From Coptodactyla brooksi (taxonomy: Eukaryota > Arthropoda > Insecta > Coleoptera > Scarabaeidae), in the NCBI GenBank assembly GCA_033557675.1, contig JAWQRM010000176.1:1-27357 (forward strand): a DNA stretch of 27,357 nucleotides, read 5' to 3'. A model generated the notes under the pieces. That model had not been told where the DNA came from and made no database searches. It saw only the letters and a program-made list of their open reading frames with translations. The number at the start of each line of letters is the position of its first letter. Position 1 is the stretch's first letter. Position numbers and translations under genes: made by a program. Shown here one piece after another: positions 1 through 10,400 of this stretch.

Positions 1-1
1 T

Positions 2-193
2 CCCTGGACTGTCACACCAGAAATGTGGCAGAACACCATAAGCCACACGGAGAAGATGATACAAGAATGGTGGAACAAGGAAGTAGTTTTTGAACAAGAA
101 GAGCCCCCAGGATTAGTAATACAACTAGGAGATAGCAGCAGCGATGAAGAAAATTTGAAAATACGAAGCACCTGTGGTATAGGCTATGACTGA
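2..193 (+). pseudogene. C-terminal remnant of an IS630/Tc1-type DDE transposase
   Basis: An open frame from the left edge to a TGA at 191-193 reads WTVTPEMWQNTISHTEKMIQ, then a tryptophan-rich WWNKEV, and ends in a short PPGLVIQLGDSSSDEE-like acidic tail. This W..CV.H.E...-(hydrophobic)INL-acidic arrangement is typical of the C-terminus of DDE_3-type endonucleases of the IS630/Tc1/mariner superfamily. The catalytic part, if present, lies outside the window. It is on the strand opposite to RSF1 and is not related by sequence to the RSF1 tail. Confidence 0.6.
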
Positions 194-616
194 TTTTCTG
201 GCCTTTTACAGCAGAAATTTATTTGTTTACATTTATTTTACAATTGTTATTTATTTTAAAACTTATTTTATATAGTGTACATATTTATTTTTTATTTATT
301 TTTATTATGTACATATCTTTTAAGAATATGATTTAGTTTTGAATATTTTTATTATTGTTAAGAATATGCTTTTAGTTAATTGATTTGCTGAATATAGTTT
401 TTTTTTTACTTAAACTCGTTTTTTTGTCATAATTATTTTGTTAAATCATCTGTTACAGTCAATTAACACAGAATTGTATTAATTCTTAGGTTTTAAACCC
501 GAAGTTGCTACTTAAAAATTTCGGTCTATAGTAAACTTTACTTTGCAAGTGTATTAAATAACAAAGAAAAATAGTGGCAACTGTGCCTCTAAGGGCGGGG
601 CTCTTACTATACTTAC
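194..616. other. AT-rich intronic sequence, no gene seen
   Basis: This stretch follows the transposase remnant and precedes the RSF1 donor at 616. It is AT-rich with TTTATT runs (about 225-310). A short inverted repeat CCGAA/TTCGG lies at about 499-524. No conserved reading frame or RSF1 C-terminal exon is visible. Confidence 0.5.
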
Positions 617-1415
617 ATCTTCCTGGATCTTTTTCTGTGCCTCCCTCTCCTTCCTTTTCTTTTCCTTTTCCAACTGCATTGCCATTAACTGCAGCTGTTT
701 CGTGGCGTACTCCTCCTCCTCCATCAACTTCTCCATCTCCTCCTCGTCCATCTCTTCCAGATTCTTGTTCATAGCCTCAATGGGATTCAACTCCTCATCG
801 TCCTCTGGATTCTCTCGATCCTCAAACGTCGCGGCCGCATCCTTTTCAAGCGACGGCGCGACCGAAGGGGTTACCAACTGCTGCATCTGAATTATGACGT
901 TAGGTTCTTCCGCGACCGGCACGGGGGTGACACTTTTCGGCGTCTCGCCCTCCTTCCTCCTTCCCTCATCTTCGATTTCCTCGTCGTCCTCTTCCTGTTC
1001 CACGTCGTCCGCCACAAAGTCGTCGTCGCTCTCCAACTTTTGCGGCGCCTTCTTGGGAACCTCATCGTCGCTGTCCGAGGCGAGGACGGCGGCGTAATTG
1101 ATCTTCTTGCCCCGCGTCCTCCGGCCGATCTCTTCCGCCTCGTCGTCGTCGTCGTTCAGGCCGCCGTACTTGATCTTCCGCTTCTTCTTGTTCACGTGGT
1201 GGTCCTCGTCGGAGTCCTCAAAGCGCTTCTTCGATTTCTTCGGTTTGCGCTTCTTGGGCGAAGCGAAGCTGTTCTTCTTGCTGCGCTTGCGTCGGCCCCA
1301 AGACTGATCGCTCTCCTCCGATTCGGTTTCCGACCACGGGCGGTTGCTCTTCTTGCGCTTCTTCTCGTCATCTTCCTCGTAGTCCGAATCGTCGTTGATA
1401 AAGTCCCTGTCGTAC
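617..1415 (-). CDS. RSF1: RSF1 exon f: charged C-terminal region
   Basis: The exon encodes residues 4685-4950 and completes residue 4684. The acceptor is gcttgttag|GTACGACAGG and the donor is GAAGAT|gtaagt at 616, a near-consensus donor in phase 0. The protein is strongly charged: alternating basic clusters (GRRKRSKKNSF, SPKKRKPKKSKKRF, VNKKKRKIKYGG) and acidic clusters (NDDDDEAEE, QEEDDEEIEDEG). It ends in a Glu/Met/Lys-rich coiled-coil-like helix (residues about 4910-4950). Human RSF1 has the same composition in its C-terminal third. An unspliced reading would add only about 20 residues before a stop near 554. The donor is strong, so a further exon beyond the left edge is more likely, but readthrough to a stop cannot be excluded. 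Confidence 0.92.
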
Positions 1416-4400
1416 CTAACAAGCCAGCAAGTAAATAAAATAAATCATTTAACACTTATTTCTTAATTAATACCTAGATGTTCTTGCCCTAGTCGACCTC
1501 CGCACAGGTCCTTTTCTCCTCCCACCATAATCGCTGCTGTCGCTCCCCATTTCATCCTCATAATCATCTTCCTCTTCGTCCGAACTGGTCCCTTTGAAGT
1601 CTTCGTCTGAGTCGGCGTCGTCTCCACTGCTGACGTCCAGACTGTTCAACTTTCGCGATTTCTTCCGACCGATGACCTTCTTAACCGGTTTAATGGGCTC
1701 CTCTTCGTCTTCTTCAGTTTCTTGCTGTGGCGGCATGACAGCCAGAGGCAGTTCGTTGCTTTCCGCCGCTGTTGGAACAGCAGCCGGCAACAACGGTTCT
1801 TGCTGGTCACCTTTTTCCGGTGGTTCTTCCGGCTGACCTTCCGTCTGCTCCTGTTCTTTGGCGTTCACTATCGTAGCTATGTCTTTTCCGCGACCCTGGT
1901 TACCTGCGCCCTTCACGGCATCCATTTCTTCTTGGATTGCTGAATTTATGAGATCGTCGTAATCGTTAAACCTGCAAAACAAGATATTTTCTCAATTTTC
2001 TTCAATCACACTACTGTATAATTCTCTCAGTTTGTGATGGGTTTTATGACTTTTGCTACTGTTAATAAAAACCCCCTCATAAACAACCTTTCACAGCCCC
2101 TATTCAGGGCCGCACTTTAAACATATCAACAAAATTACAAAACCAAATAAAGAAAGAAAAACCACTATTGTGAACTAATCATCGTCACTTTTAAAATTAC
2201 TGTCTTCTGTGTCAGAATCATTATTTAATAATAATAAACTTTTGAGTATCCTGAGAATAATAGGAATTTTTTACAGTAATTACATGCTTTATACAATTCT
2301 TCCAAAAAGTGTCTTGTATTTCACTCACTTGTTTTTATATTATGTTTCTTTTTAGTTGACTGTAAATCAATTCCATGGGGTTTAGGCTTCTTCATCTACC
2401 ATACACTGAACAGAAATATTCTGGGCTTTTACGGTTTCTAATAACTTTGGTTTAGTTGGCTCCTCTTCAGGAATTGGTATGTTGTATCTTTCCATATACG
2501 AAATTATATCTGCTTTTTTTGTTGCAGTTATTGGTTTACAATTTAACATTCTGGAATAGTAAGGGGCGTTGTCCATTACCATGACCAATTTCGCAGGTAA
2601 AGCTGGTAATAATTGGCTTTGAAACCAACTTTCAAAAAGCACAGAATCCATAACCTGATGGTAATCGGCCGAGCAGTTCCCTATATTTTTTGCAGACAAC
2701 AAAAGCTTTTTCCTCCGGATGGTGGCATATCTAATAAACACCTGCCACTGTCATCCACAAAACCTTTTTTTATCCAAATATATTATAGGACTTCCTTCTT
2801 CTCGGAATTTTTCAATTGCATTGATGTAATTCTTGATGTTTCTTTTATATCAGTACCTACGGTATATGGAATTCGCGACAAAAAAGATTTTGAATAATCT
2901 TTTTCTTTTACACCTCTAGTTACAATTCTCTGTACCGTAGATTGAGGAACTTCAGTCAATTCACCTGTCACCTTTATAGATGACAAACAATTTTTGGCTT
3001 TTAGATTTTCATAAACATTAACAATTATATTCTTAGCATCCGTGGAAGGAATGATTCTACTTGTCGCGGGCGTTTCATTTTCACTCTCTTGTGGAAGGTT
3101 TTCGGAACCTTCACTAAGGGCTTCTCACGGACAAAACACATTAATAATACAGTAGGACCTCGATTAACTGAGCTTCGATTAATCGAGGTTTCTGTTAACC
3201 GAGCTGATAACGAAGTCTTATTTTTTTGCGAATGAGGTCCGAATTCACCTGATTAACCTGGTTATTATTATTGAATTGAGTTTGAGGCCACACTTTTCAG
3301 TTTACTGTCCGTGCTACAGGCTTTTCTGCCTCTAAAAGGAAGAGAGTTGTTTCGATGGGTATAAAGCTTGAGGCTATGAAAAGAATTGATAATGGTGTAA
3401 GTTTAAAAAAAAAATTGCTCTGGAATTTGAAGTTGGTGAAACAACAGTAGGCGATTGGATACGTAACAAAGCTCAAATAGAGGCTTTTTGTTCAAAGATG
3501 GATTCGTCAAAGGCCTTAGAAGGACGGTTAACATTAAAAAAAGCCAAAAGTGAATAGTTTTATGAAGCAGTCCATCTCTGGTTCAAGCAACAACGCGTGC
3601 AGGGCACTCCTATTTCCAGAAACATTCTAAAAGAGAAAGCTCTTCTTCTCAGCCAAAAATTAAACGAAAATGAAAGTTTTTCTGCAAGTAAAGGTTGGTT
3701 AGATAAATTTTTAAAAAGGCATGGCATTCGATAACTAGCGATTGCATTGTTTTTTATTCTCAGAGATGTTAAATTCGAGAGCATCGCGAGTTTTTGATAC
3801 AAAATTTCTATTAACCGTGTTTTCCGATATCCGAGGTACTAGTAGTCCCAATTAGCTCGGATAATCGAGGTTGCACTGTATTTCTTTATCAGCAGTGTAC
3901 GAAAGTGACGATGGCTTGCTTCAAACTAAATTTTAAGCATCTCTACATGTGTTATATAGTAAAGTGGAATACAATAATAATAAGTAGGTACCTGAACATG
4001 TTTTTCAATGAATAGATTATAAAAATTTCTGCCTAAATGTTTCCTTCACTAAGTTGTGCCCTGTGCTTACCTGCTACCAAGTTTCCATTCTCTGCTTAAT
4101 GACATATTAGTAAAGCTATAGGTTGTAAAAGATCATAAAACCCATCACAAACTACGAAGACTATATGTAAAGATGATTTACGTCCACTTAGTTTTTGATT
4201 ATAACTTGTGCTTAATAACATAAAATCACCTTTACATTTTTCAACGGTTAATTTTAGATTTTTTAAAAATAACTTTCTTAAAACAAGAAATATCGGCCTG
4301 AAATTTTATACACAAATATGAAAGCATATGAACAACAAACTAAGTGGACGTAAATCATCTTTACACACTGTATTATTCATCAATACATTACCTATAACTG

Positions 4401-7400
4401 TGAGCTTGCCTCCTTTGCCTTAATTGATAGATGGGTTCGTCGCTGTCCGATTCTGAAGGGGATTCACTTCCCGATTCGCTGCTGCCCGATTCGGACGACG
4501 AATCATCTTCATCCTCCGTATCCTTATCGTCCCTTTCCACCCGTTCCCTTTTCTTTCTTTCGCCATCTTTAACCGGCAACACATTCGCAAGGCTGATACC
4601 CACGTAGGCCAACCTCTCTTTCCTTCGAACTTCGATCTCTCTCTTCGCCAACCTCTTGTCGAAGTCCGTCAGCTTCTCTTCAAGTCTCTTGATGAGCATC
4701 AAGTGCTGACAAGGAGGGCAATACCAATCGCCCTCCGGAATCACCAGCAGCGCGGGACGAAGGCAGGAACAGTGCCAGCCGTTGTCGCACCCGTCGCAAA
4801 GCAGAATCCATTCCGGATGGTCCTTCTTATCGCACTTTTGGCAGGCGCAGTCGTCAATTTCGTCTTCGTCTTCCTTACGTGCCGTCCTGGCACGCTTTAG
4901 GGGCTGAATTTCATCACCGCCTGTAAAATTGTTACAAACGATAAACGATTGTAAAATTAAACTCGCATGGTAAGTCATTCATGGAAGTTGTGCTAAAATG
5001 AAGTTCCTCTGAAAACAAGTTAATCCAAACATGTGTTTACATCAACGAAAAAACATCCCAAAACCTGATCAGTTTGTGGCTGAAGCAAAAAAAGGAAAGA
5101 ATTCATCCTCCTATCGTCAGATGGCACCAGTCACTTATACCAACCTGATACAGAACGCTAGAAGAGAAGGCAATTTAATTAACAGCCCAGTCAAATATCC
5201 ACATATTAAAATAGAAGAAAAAAATCATGTAATTAAATTAGGAGTCATGTTATAAAAATACAGAAAAAATATCTGCACAATGCAGTAGGCCACTGCATAG
5301 ACACTGCAGGCCCACTCTTTAGAAAATTATCTATTTGTTTTTTTACACTGTTGTGTTCTTGACTATGAACAGTGTACTTTTGTACTTTTTGTACACTTTA
5401 TAAAGGTACTCCTTTATATTGTTCATACCTTACATTAGGAAATGTAATGCAATATAATTGCTTAGTGAATACATGTGGTGGGGTAAAATTATTCGGGTCT
5501 CAAACAATATAAATAATAGGATAATTTTTTTAAGAATGGGTGGACCACTGCATAGCCCAGTGGTAAGAGCGTCTGGCATGGAACCAAAGATCGCAGGTTC
5601 TAATCCTGCTCAGAGGTAAAATAATTTCTTGTTTATTAAAAGTAACTAATTACTTCAATTCATATTTGGACGAAATATCCATGGAACACCAAAAAATCCA
5701 CATTTTCAATAAGTTACACATATTTAACACATTCTGAATAAGTTACACAGGTCATATTATCTTTTTAACTGTAACTTTAAAGATGGAAAGAACAAAAGTA
5801 TATTGTTGGCATATTTTGTTCACAAAAAGTGTTGTTTAATAAAAAGAAATTAATTATTTGAACAATTATAAGTTACAGAGGCACAATAAGTGTAAATAAT
5901 GCCATTGGAAGAAGATACAATAAGGCTACAATCGTACAGCACATATGAAAATATAAACAGACATATATATTTTGCTTAATAAGATATAGAGAGAAAAACT
6001 TGTACGGTTAAAAGGCATAACATGAAAATTCCAAAAAAAGGAAATTTATGCATGACAAATAATTAGTTTCCACATGACAAAATGAAATAGGCAATAAATG
6101 TAAGAGAAAACCAGTCATGCCAAACAATTAGTTGGTATATTATGACTTGTGTGATAGGAGAAGAACAAATATATAAAATAATAAAAGTATAAGAATATGC
6201 AAATGGATCGGAGACACCCTACAAATTGTAGAAAAATCTAGTAAGAGAAAAGTTGGAAGACCAGATGATACATGAGAAAGAATGCTACTACTTATTAAGA
6301 ATAAACAATTATACTACTAATTGAAAGAGAGAAAGAGAAATGAGAAATGAAAAAGATCATGGAATAAAGGTGATAAATCCATATAGGAAGCTGAATTGAT
6401 TACAAAGGAAATTTATGCATGGCAAGTAATTGATTTGTTTGCGAAAATGAAATATGCAATAAATTTGTAAGAGAAAAGCAATCATAACAGGAAGAGAACA
6501 AAGCCGCACACAAATCTAACAAAAGAAAAGTTGAAAGACAACTTAATACACGAAAAGGAATACTACAGGAGGAATTAGGAATTTTTACCTTCAATATCGC
6601 TCTCTGGCGAAAACTCATGATCGGATTTAAACAGCGGACTCCCAGGATCGGACTCCTCCGCTATGATATCTTCTTCCTCGTCTTCTGCTTGGTCCTCGTT
6701 CGAGCTGGAATCGCTTGAAGACCTCCACGGGTTGCACTCGTCGAAGATCTTCCGAGGATCGACATGCTTCCTTCGTTTCTTCTTCTTTTTCTTCAGGTCA
6801 GCTTCATCGTCCGACGGGACGACGATAGTTTCTATGTCTTCAGTATATCTAGATTTTTTCTTTGCCTTCTCTCCCTTATAATCCTTGTCCTCGTCCTTCT
6901 TGCTTTTGCGCTTCTTTTCCAGATCATATTGCATTGTCATCTCCTCCAATTTCCTCCTTTCCGCTTCCTCCTTAATCTTTATCTGGGCTATTCTTCGGGA
7001 TTGTCTCACGTTGCCCAACGTGCTTTCAGTTAAGTCGACCATGTCCGGGATGTCCAATCCCAACAAGGTCTTTTTCCTTTTGTAACCTTTATGCGATTTC
7101 TTTTTGGGCTCTGGAACGGTTCCTTTCGACGAGGCTTTATTGATTCCACCTTCTTCCTCGCTGCTGCTCATATCTTTCTTTTTTTGCTCCTCGATGCTCC
7201 TTCGCAAGTCGCGGTCGACTTGCCTCTTACCTTTGATCTTGCGTTTTTTGGACATCATTGTGTCTTCGTTATCTTGGTCCATTTCATGCCTTCCCCTCTT
7301 CCTTAACCACCTTCTTGGAGGCCCTTCCGGCGGAGATTCCACTACATCCAACTGAAAGTTACTTAAAGTCATAGTTCTTGAAGACGGTGTCACCTCAACA

Positions 7401-10400
7401 CAATCATCGCTTTCGTTCGGAGGGTCGTCTTCAATTAGAATAATATCACTATTGTTATCCTCCTCAATAGCATTCTCTACAGGAAGTTCAGCAAAATCAT
7501 TATCATTATCACCATCAACGGATGACCTAATAGAAACTGGGGAGGAAATTCTTTCAGGTTCCTGTAACTTTTCGATGTGGACGCAAGTTAGGAACGGCCC
7601 GTTCACTTTTGGTTTTGGTTCTTCGGCGGGGGCTTCGGTGGTCGTTACTTTCGCTTCTTCGTCTTTACCGTCGGCCTGTGGTTTATTCTCATTGGTTTTA
7701 TCCTCCTTCGCGGTCTCCACCTGCTGTTTTTCTTCAATTAGTTTCGGTTTTTGAGTTTCAACTTCCAACTGGTCAGGTTGCCTCTCTGTTTGCTTAACTA
7801 TCAAACCGGCTTTATTGCCGCGGCCCCGTCTGGCTTTCGGAAGTCCGCTGAAGAGAATTTCGCCTGGTCTCCGTCGGGTACTTCTGCGAATCTAAAATTG
7901 GATACTTTATAGTACAACTATTCTATACAACTATTGAATGTGTGTGACTAAAAACATAAGAAAAAGCTGCCTGCATAATAAATAATGAAAGTTTAAGTTT
8001 TGCTTCTAAGCTGGCTGTCATAAAAATGCATGTCTTAGATAATACTGTACCATTCTAAATTGTCAAACAATTCCGTTTTTTCTGAGTTAGTTTAGTTAAT
8101 TAACTAAACATGAATTTAACGATATTATTTTTTTTTAAGACAAACACAATTTAACATAATTTAGAAATATATTTCTAAATACTCTCATATAATTAAATTT
8201 CTGTTATTAATTCAAATTGTGCTTTAGGTTTGTCATATGTCATTTCAAATATGTCAAATGCTTTTCAACTAACCTAAAAATATGTATACCTGACATGTGG
8301 CTACTGTGATTTATTACATCTCCATTATATTTTAGATCAGACACAAAAAATTGATCTTAGAGTCCATGTAAAGGCATAATACAAATTAGGCTTTAGGTTT
8401 GACATTTGTCATTTCAAATGTCATATGTCAAATGTTTTTCAACTAACCTAAAAATACGTATGTCACAGATCCACAGCTACAAATGTGGCTACTATGATTG
8501 ACAACACAGCATTAAGCTACTAATTATCCTTTAACCTTATATTTCAGATAGAAATAAGAAAAACGTTTTATCTTATAGTACTATAGTTCACATTAAGTGT
8601 ATTAATTAATAATTGTGCTTTAGGTTTGACATATGTCAAAAGTTCTTTAACTAACCTAAACAAATCTATGATCTGTGATTTATCACATTTCACAAATAAA
8701 AAAAAAAGTTTTATCTTGTAGTCCTATAGTTCATATAAAAGCATAATATAAATAATGCCTAAGGTTTGACATATGTCATTTAAAATGTCACATGTCAAAT
8801 GTTTTTCAACTAACCTTAAAAAAATGTATACCTAAAATCCTGCTCCTACGATTTACCATAAACCAATCGAAAGGCAACATTAAGCAATTGATTATAATTT
8901 AGTCTTATATTTCAAATTCAATTAAAAAAAAGTTTTGTAGTGCTATAGTTAATATAAAAGCACAATACAAATTATGCCTTAGAATTGACAGAGGTCATTT
9001 CAAATGTCATGTGTCAAATGTTTTTCAACTAACCTAAAAATGTGTATATTTATTAGATCCCAATCGACAACCCAGAGTTAAACAACTAATTATCCTTTAG
9101 TCTTGCACTTCAGATGCAAATAAGTTTTATAGTCCTATAGGTCATATAAAAGCATAATACAAATTATACTTTAAGTTTGACATATGTCATTTCAATTGTC
9201 ATATGTCAAATGTTTTTTAACTAACCTAAAAAATGTATATCTGACTTGCAGTTACTGTAATTTATTAGATCTCAATCGATGAAGCAGTGTTAAGTGATTA
9301 ATTATCCTCCTTTAGTCTCATCTTCGAAATGCAAATAAAAAACAGTTTCATCTTATAGTCCTATAGTTCATATAAAAACGTAATACAAATTATGCTTTCG
9401 ATTTGACATATGTCATTTCAAATGTCATATGTCAAATGCTTTTCAACTAACCTAAAAATGTATATACTTGACACCTACGGTTACTGGGATTAATCACATC
9501 CCAATTGACAACTCAAGGTTAAGCAACTAATTATGCTTTAGTCTTATATTACACTTTTGTCTTTATAGTCCCATAGTTCATAATACAAATTATGTTGTAG
9601 GTTTGACATATGTCAAAAGGTTTTCAACTATTCTAAACAAATGTATATCTATGATCTGTGATTTATCACACCTCACAAATAAAAAAAAGTTTTATCTTAT
9701 AGTCCTACAGTTCATATAAAAGCATAATACAAATTATGCCTAAGGTTTGACATATGTCATTTAAAATGTCACATGTCAAATGTTTTTCAACTAACCTTAA
9801 AAAAATGTATACCTAAAATCATGCTCCCACGATTTACCATAAACCAATCGACAAGGCAACATTAAGCAATTGATTATAATTTAGTCTTATATTTCAAATT
9901 CAATTAAAAAAAAGTTTTGTAGTGCTATGGTTAATATAAAAGCACAATACAAATTATGCCTTAGAATTGACAGAGGTCATTTCAAATGTCATGTGTCAAA
10001 TGTTTTTCAACTAACCTAAAAATGTGTATATTTATTAGATCCCAATTGACAACCCAGGGTTAAACAACTAATTATCCTTCAGCCTTACACTTCAAGCTAT
10101 TATTTGCATCTGAGTATAAAGTATATTATAATATACTTTAAGTTTGACATATGTCATTTCAATTGTCATATGTCAAATGTTTTTCAACTAACCTAAAAAA
10201 TGTATATCTGACTTGCAGTTACTGTAATTTATCAGATCTCAATCGACGAATTATTCTTTCGATTTGACATATGTCATTTTAAATGTCATATGTCAAATGT
10301 TCTTCAACTAACCTAAAAAAAATGCATATCTAAGATCTACTGCTATTGCAATTTATCACATCCCAATTAATAATATGGGGTTAATCAACCAATTCTTTGT

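Larger units (their letters stand above)
2019..4163 (-). mobile_element. IS630/Tc1-like DNA transposon, degenerate, with TIRs and TA duplications
   Basis: Terminal inverted repeats of 21 identical bases (AGTTTGTGATGGGTTTTATG plus A) lie at 2029-2049 and 4133-4153. On each side they are separated by exactly 8 bases from a TATA sequence (2017-2020 and 4162-4165), which fits a TA target duplication. The interior encodes, on the minus strand, the relics of a DDE transposase. It is interrupted by a pogo-like element at 3150-3878. The element sits in the RSF1 intron between the PHD and GRGKDI exons. Confidence 0.8.
2014..4370. mobile_element. TA-flanked MITE split by a nested transposon
   Basis: A small inverted-repeat element has perfect 29-bp arms at 4166-4194 and 4337-4365, starting TGTAAAGATG and ending CATCTTTACA. 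Its right end extends to CACTG at 4370 followed by TA (4371-4372). Its left end appears to have been cut by insertion of the larger element. The five bases CTGTA at 2014-2018, preceded by TA (2012-2013), restore a left end CTGTATGTAAAG that matches the right end CAGTGTGTAAAG at 10 of 12 positions. Without the insert it would be about 210 bp with TA target duplications, a Tc1/mariner-type MITE. It has no coding capacity. Confidence 0.75.

Noticed and set aside
554..616. C-terminal RSF1 end by readthrough to the stop near 554
   Set aside because: A near-consensus donor (GAT|gtaagt) sits at 616, and the added residues (SIVRAPPLEAQLPLFFFVI) look like intron. I kept the splice but cannot fully exclude readthrough.
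1040..1438. 132-codon plus-strand open frame rich in Val/Leu/Arg
   Set aside because: It is antisense to a GC-rich RSF1 exon, crosses its splice acceptor, and has no recognisable domain.
5031..5255. 74-residue plus-strand open frame (starts MCLHQRKNIPKPDQF)
   Set aside because: It is short and Lys/Asn-rich, lies in an RSF1 intron, matches no family I recognise, and has no supporting signals. It may be a transposable-element scrap.
5545..5620. Functional tRNA gene
   Set aside because: The T arm and box B are good, but the acceptor strands do not pair, the anticodon arm has a mismatch and U33 is absent. It is better read as a SINE head.
8221..10330. CRISPR-like array
   Set aside because: The units are of unequal length with conserved rather than unique spacers, and sit in an intron of a eukaryotic gene. 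It is a tandem repeat.
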